DNA of 64,000 nt from Sclerotiophoma versabilis (taxonomy: Eukaryota; Ascomycota; Dothideomycetes; Pleosporales; Didymellaceae), in assembly GCA_012274445.1 (NCBI GenBank), contig JAAROD010000090.1, positions 310,001 to 374,000 on the forward strand, written 5' to 3'. Each line of letters begins with the position of its first letter. Position 1 is the first letter of the stretch. This document shows positions 32,143 through 45,362 of the stretch, piece by piece. Position numbers and translations under genes: made by a program. The notes under the pieces are model-generated. The model did not search any database. It saw nothing but the letters and a program-made list of their open reading frames with translations, and was not told the origin of the DNA.

Positions 32143-34297
32143 CTTGACGATATCTGTAGATGTGTGCGAGAAATGAAGGGTCCAGCGAGAGTTTTGTCAG
32201 GCTGACGAAGGGATAGAGGGATGAGGCAAGGGGGTATTCTGGAAGCGTGACACGGTGTTCATTGACGACTCAGGCTGGCGGAGCTACTGAGACAATCATG
32301 CTGAGATTGTCCTGTTGCTATATACTACGCACATGTGCATGGCATTGTTCTACGTGAGCCTTGCGTGACATACGATATCTCTTGCTGTAGCCACCACGTA
32401 ACAACCCCAACCATCATTTACCACCCAGTGATAGACCCCGGATTAACTTAATCCTAGAGGCCTAGGGGGAAATGAGCTTACTGGGATGATGTGAAATCAG
32501 GACAAGAGACGTTCTCGCGGTATTTACATACAGTTCTGTCAAATGGATCAGGCGGCAAGGTAGGCGAGTGATATTGGAAGGGTAAGATGAACCGACTGCA
32601 TGATTTGAAGTGAAGGTTAAGACCCTTAAAGCGGAGGAGACCCCCGCCACCGACAATGCACATCGCTCATTGTATCACAAGGTAGATTGCTGTCAGATCG
32701 TTATGGAGGTATCCATCGTACCGCAACTATGGAGGTAAAGTGAGGCGATGCGAGGGGGATGTGGTCTAGGAGGCAGAGTCGGGTATGGGAAACAAAATTC
32801 TCTTGACTACAGCCAGAGATGGAAAAGGTGCAGACCGTGATGTGAGCCACTGCCTGGATTGTGACTTGCCTTCCAACTCAACGCCGCTTAGCTAACGAAT
32901 ATTGTATCAAATTACATCCTTCACCACTAGAAAGTGACGAGCAGTTTTGCTATCGTAAAGCATCTCAATGATAGCATGATACTTCACAGCTTGCCTACCT
33001 AGATAGCCTGTAGCATTTTGCATCAGCTCTTACATAACAGCACAGCGTTCGAGCTTTTCAGACCCGCACGGTTTGTAGACCCAAAGGGCAACTCCACTAT
33101 AAGGTAGCGTGCGATATATGCCACATGAGCTTTACAAACAGGTATGCACTCGAGTCAGACTACCTTGGTGATGTCTTCTGGCGCATCAAACGTGGACAAA
33201 GGTGGCGAACATTGCAAATGATTTGTTGACTACTGACGATCTTAAAATAATCTAAGACACTGAGGCGCCACATACTGGAACGCTAAGACACATACGCGGA
33301 AGAGCCTGATGGGATTGATGTTGCCTGCAGATTACTGAAGAAAACTACCCCAAGCGCCCAGGCGGCGAGAAAGGTAATGCTCAACGCGATGGAGGGTGTG
33401 CGAGTGATGCTGACGATACGGTTAGGGGTGTGGTCTCTTTCATGTAAATGAATGTCTTACAGACAGGAGAGCACTTTAGTGCGTGTAGCGGTGTTTGATA
33501 AATAAACTTTGATTCTTTCGTTTTGGCTCCAGGGAGAGATGTGTGGGTATAAGAGAGCGGGTACGTGAGGTTGGCCTAGTGAGGATGTTAGTGATATTTG
33601 AGAGTTGTGGGCAGATAAACAAGGGAAGATGAGATCCTAAACATGCGACATAACTTTTAGGAAGTCTATACCGTGGCCCAATATCCTGGGTCAGATGAAT
33701 ATGTAACAAAGCTTGGCTATGGAGGCCCATGACACGTAATATATCCCCTCGATGACTCGGTAATTCAACATGGATGGTAAATTATTGTTTCGGGAGATTG
33801 TTTGGAACATCAAGCGGAATGCCAAAGTTTGTTAGAGTTGTGGTTATCACTGATCGAAAGGCTTTCCCATCACTCTCATGTGTCTTGGCCGCGACAATTC
33901 CGAGTGTACTTGAATTGCAGGGAAAAGTAATCTCTTGCAGGAAACGGTTCAATATAGGTATCTATGACTCGATTTCATCCATTGTACTGCAGATTCGTAG
34001 TCTATGTCCCACGCCAGCGCTAGAGCAATGAATGGACGATGTGGGGTGTGTAAGACGACAGGATAGTCACATTACTAGCAAGCTGATGACGATCGACGTC
34101 TTCACCAGGAAATCCCAAATACCAAAAGTGGATGTGTCGTCTTTTGTTATCGTGACTGCTCGAAATGTTGAGAATTGCAGGCATGACGTCAGGCGTACGC
34201 ACCTCTGAATACACAGTGACAAACACAGATATCAGTTCGGAAATTCCCACACTCCACCCTCCAATTTCATCCAATTTCAAACTACATAATCAAAGCA
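32143..34297. other. Gene-poor stretch of 2.2 kb
   Basis: Promoters of the small secreted protein and the SDR gene at the ends. The interior has only short frames without domains. No repeat structure noticed. Confidence 0.5.
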
Positions 34298-35143
34298 ATG
34301 GCATTCCAAGCACCACCTAAGAACATCGTCGTCAGTGGTGGCGCCCGCGGTATTGGACGCGCCATGTCACGCATGTTCCTCGAAGCAGGCCATCACGTGT
34401 TCATCTTCGACGTAGACGAGGAGGAACTCGCACACACCACGAAGGTGCACTTGAAGAAGTACTACGAGGACAAGAAGATCGACTCGGCAATCTGCAATCT
34501 GCGAGATGTAGAAGACATCCGCAAGAAAGTCGCCACCGCAGCTGAGAAGTTCTTCGACAGCCGGATCGATGTGCTTGTCAACAACGGTGGTATTGCGTCT
34601 CCACAGTGGAAAGACGGCCAGACTATGGAAAACAAAGAGACGTGGGACCAGTGGCAGGCGTACATTGAGACAAATCTGAGCGGACCATTTGCGATGAGTC
34701 AGGCTTGCATCCCTTACATGAAGGCACGCGCTCATGATCGTGAGATTGGTGCGCATAAAGAGCAGGGAGCGGGGCCATGTATCATCCACATTGGCAGTTT
34801 CCGCGCGCACCAATCTGATCCGAACCAGGAGGGGTATGCTTCCAGCAAGGCGGGTCTATTGGGCTTGATGCACTCGATGGCGATCAGTCTGGGTGCTTTG
34901 GGGATTCGTGTGAACTTGGTGGCTCCAGGAAGGATCAAAGTTGCGCACGAGTGCAAGGAGGGCGACGAAGCAGGCACGAATTGGGAGGAGCAGATCGGCG
35001 AGAAGGATGTTGATGATCACCCGACGAATCGCGCGGGGAGGCCGAAGGACGTTATCGATGCGTGCTTGTATCTGATCGAGGCTGGATTCGTGACTGGTCA
35101 GGACATTACAGTCGACGGAGGAGCGCTGAAGAAGAAGAACTGA
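34298..35143 (+). CDS. Short-chain dehydrogenase/reductase (classical SDR), 281 aa
   Basis: Single exon. The N-terminal Rossmann motif GGARGIG lies at 14-20, followed by FDVDEEE (an acidic residue after beta-2, suggesting NAD(H) preference), NNGG at 95-98, catalytic Ser167 in HIGSFRA, Tyr180 and Lys184 in YASSK, then the IRVNLVAPGRI segment and the C-terminal GQDITVDGGALKKKN. All catalytic residues are present, so it should be active. The substrate is unknown. An insertion around 141-158 (HDREIGAHKEQGAG) is longer than in typical bacterial members. Cytosolic, no targeting signal. Confidence 0.9.
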   Translation: MAFQAPPKNIVVSGGARGIGRAMSRMFLEAGHHVFIFDVDEEELAHTTKVHLKKYYEDKKIDSAICNLRDVEDIRKKVATAAEKFFDSRIDVLVNNGGIASPQWKDGQTMENKETWDQWQAYIETNLSGPFAMSQACIPYMKARAHDREIGAHKEQGAGPCIIHIGSFRAHQSDPNQEGYASSKAGLLGLMHSMAISLGALGIRVNLVAPGRIKVAHECKEGDEAGTNWEEQIGEKDVDDHPTNRAGRPKDVIDACLYLIEAGFVTGQDITVDGGALKKKN

Positions 35144-35384
35144 GAATTCACGGACGAGTTCATGACGTGACGGCCTTTCCTTTGTAGCAACACACAAGAA
35201 GTAGAGTGTAAGCAGACCCAAGAAACGAATGTGATCTCAGATTACATGTCGTCTCGTTGGAACACATCTTGCATACTTCCACATATTCCGAAAGCATCTA
35301 ACATGCAAAACCAGGGTATCGTGCGGTGAGATGAAAGTGACCGGCTAGCAAAGGAGTCCTCCTCTTCACATTACTATTTCAGCC

Positions 35385-37893
35385 TTAGTTCCCATGCATC
35401 CAGTACGCGCCATCCATGCCCGAGTCTTGCGCCGCACCTGTAAAGTCGTAAACGTTGCTCATGCCATATGGCACGTCTTGCATATCTGGTAAATTCGTAT
35501 CCCACATCATGTCGTCCCAAAAGTAGTTCAGGTAGTTTGGATCGTTGATATTCGTGTTGGGCCAGTTTTGCATCCCGGCAGCATTGTAATCGAAAGGGTT
35601 CTGGCTCGGTTCGAGGTTAGAATCCAGTACGTTAAGGTGTGGGTAGTTGTTTGTCATGTCATATGACTGCTGCTGCTGTTGCATCTGAGGTGTGGGTGGG
35701 ATGGATGGTTGTGGAGGCGTCGTCTTCTGTGCCTTATAGGCGGCGTATAGTCGGGCGACAGCATCTGCACTTCTTTTCGCTGCTATGCTCCAGTCCCTTA
35801 TGCGATCAAAAAAAGCTAGTGCTGTCTCGATGCTGGCTTTCCATTTTTCAACCTCTTCCGATTGGCCCGCATCACTAAACAAGGATACGAGAGGCACCAT
35901 GCAGGCCTGGAAGCAGAACCAGACTGCATTCCATCCTGAAATTAGATCAGGCATGCAGTCTCTGCTAATCTCCTCGATGGTAGTGCTTGCAACTGTGCGA
36001 CATTTTTCGACGGCGATCTTCTCTTCTGCGGTTAGGCTGGCGAATGTACATCTTCGAAGGGCTGTAGTCAGAAGCACAGGTCGGTGTAGTACGATGCGAA
36101 TGTTATGAAATCGCCACTTCATAACTAATCGCACTCGATGGAGGAATTCCGGACATTGCTCCTCATAATTGGACAATACCGATGGAAGCTCCTCGTACCA
36201 CTTCAGGATTTGAGCATCATACGCGGCCGTCTCAGCATGCGGAAGGAGTGGTGACTCAACGAGCCGGTCCTGTATCTTCGTAGCAATCGCGCAAAATGTG
36301 GACGCATGGGTCAAAGGGAGCAGTTTAAGCTGATCCATGTACTGCGGGCTATTCGGCATAATGATGGTCGGCACCTGATCTAATGTTAGTTTGCGTTTTG
36401 TTCGATCAAACAATAACTACTCACAGCGTTGGCAGCTGTACCAGGCTTCATGACTGTAATTGACGGCCCCATCCTGCCCAATGATGGTCTGCCGGTCGTT
36501 GTTGATGCCCATGCATCAAGACAAAACAGGCTCCACCACATCCGTCTCCTCATCTCAGGTGATATGGCTTCCTCTTCCTCCTCCCCCTCCTCTTCGTGTT
36601 GCGCCAACCTTCTGCCAGTATCGTTCCGTTCTGAGTACTCACGGTGCAGACCCAATGATGTAGCCATACGCAAGGTTCCACCCATAAGCGAATGCGCTTC
36701 GTTCGGCCGGTTGAGATAGTGCATGTAATAGCCACTCATGATAGCTAGAGCTTGTAAAACTTCAATGTTGCCACTGCCAAAAGAGTCTAGAGACATATGT
36801 TTCCGTGATCGGTTGAAGTATGTATAGTGCGCTTGATTGTCAGCGGTCGATGATGCTAAGGAGCCCACGGCAAACACGATGTTCAACAATGCTAGCCATT
36901 GTGAGTCCGTTCGATTTCCGTAAAGATAGGTAGCCCAGAATTTACGTTCATCAATGAGTGGGAAAAACGGGTGGCATCGGTCAAAATAACTTTCGATGAG
37001 GCTTTCCCCCTGCGCTTGCGAAGGTAATGCAAGTGGATGATTGTTTGTGAGCTCAAGTGGTGGGGAGTTTGCTCTGCTAGGTAGTGCTGTTTCCGTTTGG
37101 TTGTTATGAGTGAGCAGGGGGCGTGCTTGTGGCGCACAACGGACAATGACCTTGAGAGCTGCCGTGATCGAGGATATTCCAACGTACGATGACAGCCTAT
37201 CTACAGACATGGAGAGACCATTGACGTCGTCTGATATTCCCTGTACACGAACTTGGTGCTTTCGAGCTTCATCCCAGTAAGGATCCTCTGGCGGTGCTTG
37301 CTCAAGTGCTTCAAGGCTGTCGGCGCCATCAGAGCCGGTGTGAATCTCTGACATAGCCCGCGCATTCGCTACGGATGGTGATGTCCCTTGAGTAATTTCT
37401 GGAGAGGCCAGGGCGAGTTGCAAAAGTTCCTCTCGGGATAGATTTGCTAATGCATCGAGCGGTATGTTTCCCACGAGCTTTGCCAAGACACTCCTATATA
37501 TGTCAAGGTTACTCGATAGTTTATCAACTAGTCTACCCTTTGTCAGTACGTTGTCAGTCATTTGGTAGTATCCAGGACCTACTTGCGACTGGGTACGATT
37601 CGCTGGGCGGGTTTTGAATAGTTGCATGCCTTCATCAATGTTAGCCTGATACATTCCCGTGCCGCTGCATCTGCGAGTGCTTCGAGCTTGGAGCTTACTT
37701 CTGGGTGTTGGTACCACTGACACTGTCCACAAGGCTGCGATCCATCACAACGGATCTTCCGCCTTCTACACTCAACGCATGCATTGCTGGTCGATATCCG
37801 CCGGGAGCCAGATGACCGTGTCGGTTTTCCCGCAAAGTCACCGTCGGCGGCAGCTTGACGCTGCCCCGCAGTCGACTGGAATGTGTGGAACAT
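35385..37893 (-). CDS. Zn2Cys6 fungal transcription factor, 779 aa
   Basis: Minus strand, exons 37893-37699, 37629-37583, 37532-36425 and 36374-35385 (2340 nt; introns of 69, 50 and 50 bp). The zinc cluster CVECRRRKIRC-DGSQPCGQC continues over intron 1 to QWYQHPEAC, so the sixth cysteine is in exon 2. A basic linker follows (KPAQRIVPSRKLVDKL), then the fungal transcription-factor domain: ESLIESYFDRCHPFFPLIDE, NRTDSQWLALLNIVFAVGS, EVLQALAIMSGYYMHYLNRPN, RMATSLGLHREYS, RRRMWWSLFCLDAWASTTTGRP. For intron 3 the acceptor at 36375 was chosen because it keeps the phase (NA-VPTIIMPN). The C-terminus is Gln/Asn-rich (MQQQQQSYDMTNN). Target unknown. Confidence 0.88.
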
Positions 37894-39327
37894 GCTATAA
37901 ATCTTCTGCGCTGCAATGCATTTGGAGGGTCAGGGAAGCATGAGTGCAGCAGCCAGATCCGGAATGAAGGTAGATGGATGCGCAGCGCAGAGCGACGACC
38001 CGGGATCAGAGACCAGCGTAATGGTACTTACGCGGGATTCAATAGACTGCAAGAGACCCAGAAACCCAGGATCGGAGTTGTTGTATTGGAGAAGCCGGCA
38101 CGAGAGTGTAGTAAGAAGCCAAGTATTTGCAGTCGATCAAGCTGTGCGGACTTGAAGGTTTGGCTCCACAATCGTATTTTCAATCTGCCAAGTGCACGTT
38201 CTGCCTGTCGCTCATTTTTCGATCAGCATTGCTCTGCACACCCTGATTAGCAACCTCGTAAAGCAAGGTTTTCACAAGACGTAAACCATTCGCCCCCGCA
38301 ATATGACATCCAGGCGATGTTGCAGGGAAGAGGATGCGGTGTGGAGACGGGTGGACGGAAAGAGGAAGCGGAGGCCAAGCGAGATTGAGGGCAGCCTCTT
38401 CAAAGCTCGTCAATGTTGATTTCGGCGCTTGAGGGCCTGTGCAGCGACTACTGCACGTCCAAAGTCGTGTCAGACCATGCTCCCGCAACTATTGAGGTGC
38501 CAACGATCGGTTGGCGATGGCGAAAGGTCATGTAAAGGCCGTCCTTACTCCTCACCCTGATACCTCGGGAAATGGGATCCCGGCCGTCGGTGCATCTGCG
38601 CCCCAACGCCTTCAGACCAGGAGGCCCGGTAAGACATTTGCCCAAATTCTATGGCGGCCAATGGCTGCGAGTGGTAGGCGTCCTAGAGGGTGTGTGCAAA
38701 GCTGGGGTGCAGCAACGCAGACTTGCCTGATTGGTGGAGTTGTCACTTGGGCAAGTTGTGAACATCTGGGTCGCTAGTTCCTTCTGTCACATCACTTCGC
38801 AGCAAGTGGGACTAGGGCGCATCGAGACCACCCGACTACTTACATCATAGAGAGCTTTTGCCAGTCAACGCATTGCACACTGGAAATTGGTTGAGCAGCC
38901 CAGCGCGCTCCAAGAATGAGTTTCATATATGTTGCCTTGGCCAGGTACGCAGTCCATATTTTGCCACACTCATGATCTTCGGCAGATAACGCGGCCGCGG
39001 CCGCGGGTACAACGTTGTCGATGGGCGTTGATGCACAATCCTCGTTGATGCACGCGGCCTTGCGTAAGTGACAAACTTGGAAAACCTCGTCGTCGTTGGC
39101 GGGGTGCCCGCTGTGGTACACTATAGCCACCACCAGATATCTGCAACGCCCAATGCATCTGACGCTTGGTGACCGCTTCGTTGAGATGCTGATGGAGCAT
39201 TTTCCTTCAATCAGACGCGAGCATGTAACGTTGTAGTTGAAATCCTTAAATCCTGTATGCATAGGCATTGCTGCTTTCGAATCTACGTGCAGCATGTTTA
39301 CATTGGCTGCTTGTCCACAGGCTGAAC
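37894..39327. other. Gene-poor stretch of 1.4 kb
   Basis: Upstream region of the Zn2Cys6 gene and 3' side of the beta-mannosidase gene. A minus-strand frame at 39352-38840 (170 residues) overlaps the end of the mannosidase and has no domain. A 16-bp GC block at 38991-39006 contains two overlapping GCGGCCGC sites. Confidence 0.5.
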
Positions 39328-42014
39328 TCAGTCCTGGCCAAGGTATCTCCACTTCAAAGCTTCGTCCTGCTTACCCAGCCCTCGAACCTTGATGATCTGT
39401 TCATCGCCTGGGACCACATCGATCGCACTGTCATGAACAAGCACACCTGATCTCTCCTCGAAGACAAGGCCCTTTGTGGGCTTGTCAGCCTTCACTAAGA
39501 TCGTACTACCCTGGGGAATGACCTGTAGGCCACGGTCTTCAAAGTCAAGGTACTTCAGCGGCTGCGGCCAATCGACATCCCTCGACACCACTTCGCCATC
39601 GACCCATATTCGCGCTGCGAGAACATGGGGTTCTTCGTTTACGTTGTCGATTGTGCCTGAGAGCACGTCTGTTGTACCGTTCTGGACCAGAGTGATATCC
39701 TTCTTCACAATCTTGTCCTTGATCTCCTTGCCGGTCTTGATGCTGATAAACCTCAGCTCAACTGTTGCCTTCACCTCCTCCTGCTTTTGGCACGCAACCC
39801 ATAGCTCGAAGTCGCTCTTTGGTGGCACTCGTGCGTGCACAACACTCCAATCGAAGTGTGCACGCTTGACAGCGACTGCGATAGGGGCGAGTACACGGCG
39901 CATAGCATAGTATGCGGGCTTCTTGCGCTGGAAGTAGTCGACGATGGACCATGAGGTCACAGGCCAGCAGTCGTTCAGCTGCCATACAAGGGCACCTCCG
40001 CAGAAACGCTCCTGACCCCATTGCCGCCTCCAGCCTCGGTAGCCAAACATCAGCGCCTCAGCTTGAGATAGCTGGGTCAGGTGGACAAATGACTACCATC
40101 TGTCAGTACATGTGCTGATGAGTGTGCTGTCCACAGTCGACTCACCTCAAGGTCTGTCTTGGTTCGGAAATTCTCCACAAGGTATGTTGCAATTCTTCGT
40201 TCATGGCCGTCTGCTTTGTTGTGGAAGTCTAGCATATGACTTTGAGGGAATAGTTGTGTAGGATCAGTGCAGAAATATCTAATCGTGTCGATGTGAGGGA
40301 ATGCCTCCATTCCGAATTCGCTATTGAAACGCCCACCGAGCGTATCGAAGATCTGATACTTTTCCTGTGTACCGTGCCAGACGTTCCACTGGTGCATGTC
40401 ACCAACTGTCGTGTTCGAGGTCTTCAATCCGTCACCCCACGGCGAACCTGGATGATATGGTATGTGTGGGCTCTCAGCAGCAACGGCTTCGGGGAGGATC
40501 TGGTTGGTATTCAGCTTAGCACTGAGACCTGGAGATTCTGGCGAGATATGTTTACCTTCTCGTAAATGTACCTGGCAGGAAAGTTGGTCTTCAGCCAACT
40601 CTCTGGATCTTTGTCCTCGTAGTTGTATGTCAGACCGAATGATTCCTGTACTTGGTAATCCTCGTTATTGCCAGCGTAGATGACGAGTGAAGGGTGATGC
40701 CTCAGTCGAGCCACATTGGAGATGCACTCTTCCTTGATCGACTTTAGTATCTCAGGGAACGCAGGGTAGTTGCCGCAGCCGAACATGAAGTCCTGCCAAA
40801 CCAAAATACCGAGCTCGTCGCAGAGTTCGTAGAAAATATCGTCTTCCCAAATGCCTCCACCCCAGACTCTGATCATAATCTGGTACCCATCAACCATCAT
40901 CTCCAGCCACTTGCGATACTTGTCTTCGGTAATTCTTGGTGTAAAATTGTCTGCTGGGATCCAATCTGAGCCTCCACAAAACACGTCGACGCCGTTGATG
41001 CGAAAAAAGAATGTCTTTCCAATCTTATCAGGCTCCTGAACCAGCTCACCCTTGCGGAAGCCGGTACGACGTGTAATTGAATGCAGATCAACTTCGTCTG
41101 CTGATACTGTTGCTGTGACTTTGTACAGAGGCTGCTCGCCATAGCCGTGCGGGTACCATAGCTTTGGGTTATTTACGTGGAACTCCACTCTAGCTACGCC
41201 ATCGCTAACGTTTGCAGTCTCTTTGAAGACCTGCTTGTCGCCATCTTGGACTTTGAAGGTCACACTTTTCGCTGAAGAGCCCTCGACGACCGCCGAGATT
41301 GTGCCCTGTACCGAGCTCAGACTATTGTTCAGCTTGTAGTCGACCCGAACATCTTCGACACGAGCTTGGTAGACTTCTAGTCGTACTTCGCGCCATGGAC
41401 CGCAGGTATTCAAAATTGGACCCCAGTCCCAACCCCAGTGGTACTGCGCTTTCCTGACTGCAAGTCGCGACATATCGCCGTTAAAGCCCACCCACGTGTG
41501 CTCCGGATGCGCTTCACGAATCTTGATCGCCTCCAGTCGTGCCGATTTAAATTCAATCTCGAGGACGTTTTCCGCTTGCAGCTCAAGCTGCTTTGTAACG
41601 TCGACGCGGTGTGGGACGAACATATTGTCGCTCTCGAGTATGTTTTTGCCATTGAGCTTGACAGTTGCAAACGTGTCGAGACCATCGAATGCCAGGACGT
41701 GAACAGCGCCGTGTTTGGCTTCCTCAACTTTGGGTAGTTCGACTTTGTATGTCCAGGCCTTGTCTGCGACCCATTCTGCCTTCAATTCATTGAAACCTAA
41801 GAATGGATCTGGGATTCTGAGTAATGTGTGAGGGTTAAGAGTTCAGTTCATCTGATAGTGGAGTTGCTCACTTTCCATGCTCGATCAGATCCAAGTGAAC
41901 GTTCGTGGGGACTGTCTTGACCGGAAGCCAGGCATCTTCAGCAGTATCATCTGCTTGCTTAAACGTCCAACCATCGGATAGACGGTGAACAGTCAATGCT
42001 TGAGCTTTCGCCAT
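39328..42014 (-). CDS. Beta-mannosidase, GH2 family, 840 aa, intracellular type (MndB-like)
   Basis: Minus strand, exons 42014-41872, 41816-40556, 40499-40146 and 40092-39328 (2523 nt). There is no signal peptide (MAKAQALTVHRLSDGWTFKQ), consistent with the intracellular MndB branch. Domains in order: a GH2 sugar-binding domain (DAWLPVKTVPTNVHLDLIEHG...DTFATVKLNGKNIL), an Ig-like domain, then the catalytic TIM barrel with MIRVWGGGIWEDD, LVIYAGNNED (Glu as candidate acid/base) and GGRFNSEFGMEAFP (Glu as candidate nucleophile), GGALVWQLNDCWPVTSWS, and C-terminal beta domains. For intron 3 the acceptor giving ESFVHLTQLSQAEALMFGYRGW was chosen over a later one. It removes terminal beta-mannose from manno-oligosaccharides and N-glycan remnants. 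Confidence 0.95.
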
Positions 42015-43166
42015 GTTGTTGAGCCTCCAGTGTCCGTCGTAGCTTCAGCAGAGCTAATACAGCGGCGGGGTAGATCAGAGGCGGGAGCGTCTTCTTACTG
42101 TAATATAAACAAAGGTTCTTCTCTCCATATATTTTTGCCAGCATACAGGCGGCACAGGTACGGTAGAAGCTCGGCCGGATTGTCTAAGGCTATGTTGAGG
42201 TGTTTGGAACTGTTCGGCGCCCTACGTTAATGGATCAGGAAGGTGTACGGAGGACGTTCTCCGCGCCCAGAACGGCTAGTGTACCAAAGCAACCTCGGAG
42301 AAATAAGGTCCACGCCTGTAATGATCAGCTGCTCGCACACCACTCGATGATCCGGCGGACGGTGACACCGTCACAACAGGAGCGGGGTTAGGGCCTCCGT
42401 GAGCGAGCTAGGTGTTGGAACCGAATGCGTTGTGGGCAAGGTCAAAGGCGGCTGGAGACATCTGCCGGTTGAGCCGGCGCCCACACGGCGTGGGGAGCTA
42501 GTGTTCAAACTCTCCGCTTATCACTCGCCAGGTTTTCGAAGGAGCGCATCGCTAGCCTGCTCTCAATGTCGTTGTGGTAGACTAGGCCACCTAGAAGCTC
42601 AGCTCAGCTCATCACCAGCGAACTTGCAGCCTTTACAGCTCCTGCGCAGCCACGCAAATACCCGGAAACACCTTGCCATACTGTTTGCAAGGCTTTAGCG
42701 ATCAAGCTAGTAGGTATTTCTGTATCTGATTGTTGTGGCGTTAGGAATGAATATCATTGCGAATTTGGCTGGCGGTGAGCCTCGCTTACCGGTGATCTGG
42801 TTCTAGCACGAATCGAAGTGTCACGTCTTGATCGCGGATCTAGAAAGCAGCAAATCAGGGCGACATTCACAACGGTCCAGACGGTACCACTGCCGCTCCC
42901 ATGTTTACTCATTGAGTCGCAAGCATCGCCCAGTTGCGGTTTAATGTAAGAGATATGGTCCTGAAGAACAGTGCTACGAATCCTGGAAAAGCAACACATC
43001 TTCCGGATTGCACGGGAGTGACATCCGTCAAATTCGTTGAGGAAGTTGAATGCATATCAAGAGTAGCAACAACAAACACCCTCTACTCTAAGGAAGACCA
43101 AAAGATTATGCAAGCACACGTACAACATAAAGTCATCCTTTGACCATGCCAACATGGACAGGAGCG
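42015..43166. other. Intergenic region of 1.15 kb
   Basis: Promoter of the beta-mannosidase gene and 3' region of the thaumatin-like gene. No supportable gene. Confidence 0.55.
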
Positions 43167-44453
43167 TCATCCTCGAAGAGATAGCCATCTGGAGAAGAGA
43201 CCTGGCACTTCATAGTCTCTTCTAAACATCTCTTCCCTCCTCTCCATCATCATCCTGATCTTCTGATGATCGACCGTCCCCTGCTGCGCAAGCTGTTGCA
43301 TCTCCGCCATGCTTGTACCCAAGATGTTGGTCGAGCGTGCGCCCGGACAGAAGACAACCTCGAAGCCGGCGCCCGAGGGAATGATGAACGTCGAGGTCTG
43401 ATCATCGAACGCTGGTCTTAGTGAGTATGTAGAAAAGGAGTCCAAGTATGGGTGCACTTACCAAAACTGTAAGCGTCCGGACAGACTTCCTTGACGTTCT
43501 TTGAGTAATCTCCAGGTCGACACTTGCTGGCAGAATTGTACTCTCCTGTGCAACAATCTTCGGGCTTGTTGTTCTTCGAGCAAGCCGAGAAACATGGATT
43601 GAAGGATGGTCGCTGGATATTGTCATCAGGATATGGGTACACGCCATCGCCAGGTTTGTCAGGAGGAGACTGCTGTAAGTCCCAGGGGCACCACCGAGAA
43701 ATCTTGCCTTGGTCTACCTGTTCCTCCCAAGGCAGAGGGTACGAAGTATTTGTCCTGAGAAAACTTGGGTGCTCGGGGTAGGGATCGTAACCTTGAGGTG
43801 CCAGAAGGCCGGAGGTGCCTTGACAAGAAGGGTTCGTTAGATTCGGGGGGATATCATCGAGTGTCACATTCTCGAGAGGTTGAAGTACCATAGCGATTGG
43901 GAGATTGTAGCCGTCGACCAAAGATATATCGTAGTAGGTGTGGCCGTCTCCGGCGTCCAGTGTAAACTCGGCAAGTGAGACAGGTACATCACCCTGTAGC
44001 GAGGTCAGTACTGGTGTTTCAAACAAATACAAATCGCTGTGAACTTACACCTACTTGGCAGTTCAAGGCGCCATTGCAGTCACCAGAGTAGCAGGCTTTC
44101 CCGCCCCCATTGGCAGGGCCACTTCCATCGTCGTTGAAAGTGCAATTCGTCCTGCCCCAAACTCGGCCTTGCCAATCCTCTGACACTGTCTGGTTCTTGG
44201 TCTCTCCAGGCGAGAGCTTGAAACCGGTTACTTCAGGCCCATTTCCGGATTGAGTCGAGATTCCTGGCCATATATCATCTGGGCAGTTATTTGTGACCAG
44301 CAATGGGGTGATGTCCAGTTTTCGACGAATCAGTTTGCGAGGTGCCTTGAGAGCCATGTGGTGGACGCCTGCTACTAGAGGATTTTCGGCATAGAAGAGA
44401 AGTGCGGCGTATAGGTACTGGCGGGCCCAGCCGGATCTGGAGGAAGAGCGCAT
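43167..44453 (-). CDS. Thaumatin-like protein (osmotin family), 393 aa
   Basis: Minus strand, exons 44453-44049, 43993-43462 and 43411-43167 (1182 nt; introns of 55 and 50 bp). Family features: LLVTNNCPDDIWPGI, GFKLSPGETKNQTVSEDWQGRVWGRTNCTF (the thaumatin signature region), KACYSGDCNGALNCQVGGDVPVSLAEFTL, YYDISLVDGYNLPI (the conserved D-x-SLVDGYN), CFSACSKNNKPEDCCTG and YSFAFDDQTSTFIIPSG. A cysteine-rich arrangement of about 14-16 Cys is present. The N-terminus (MRSSSRSGWARQYLYAALLF) is a plausible signal or anchor. It is probably extracellular; relatives bind or cut beta-1,3-glucan. The Pro-rich insert between the second and third exon parts is longer than in plant proteins. Confidence 0.88.
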
Positions 44454-45362
44454 CGTGAGTGCGACTACACAGGAGGGCTATGTGCAGTCACTGCGAAGGC
44501 TGTATTTGAAGGAATATTTGCGAGGTAGGAGAAGCGAGGTTCCAGGCCAGCTGGGCGTCGTGAGGATATGTGATGAAGGATGCTGGGCGACCAGCGCACG
44601 TAGTTCTTAGAATCAGGGAACATGGCGACGGTGAGTTCTGGAGTCGATCATTGACAGTGTGAGGAAGTTGCATGCTGCGCCCACAGTCAGTGACGCAAGA
44701 GGTGGCCAGGTTGTCGCTGCCGAGCCAGGGTTGAGCGCCAATCAACAACCCTGACAGCAATGTATTTCGAACGGCTGTACAGATAAGCGCCGACATTTTC
44801 CCCTGCAGGATCGCGGGCAAAAACACATTTAAAAGGTCTCTTGAGGACTAGTTGTGAGGTCGTCCATACAAGCAGCTAGAAGCAAGGATGCAAACAAAAA
44901 ACATACAACAGCGGGTATTCGCTAGTGGTCACCCACCTAACTACTAATCCGCCGGTACGTTGCTTAAATAGGGCTGAGCGAACGGGAAGCCTTGTTTTCA
45001 ACGTCCTATGGTCGTATGTGAAACACAAGCTGTATCTATAGATTATAAACTTATTGTAATTTGGAGTCTATCATGCTCTGGCTAACGACCGCTTCTAGCC
45101 TCCAATCACATGTAGCGACGTTTGGCTTTCCCCACAGGCAACAATGTGAACGTGTGTGTGTATGTGTAAGAAGACATTATATGATGTAGGTGACAAACTT
45201 CGGTATGTGCGTGGGCTGATTGTCGGCCCCTTCCGGAGATCTCATGTATAGGGCCATATTGTACGTCAACAATGCTGTAGAATTGATGCGCTATCGTTTC
45301 TTCAGCTAGCGATGATTCGTCCGTGAAACCGTCTATTTCAACCTTATTTCAGGTTCTTTGAT
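44454..45362. other. Intergenic region
   Basis: Includes a short TG-rich microsatellite near 45150-45171. No gene supported. Confidence 0.55.
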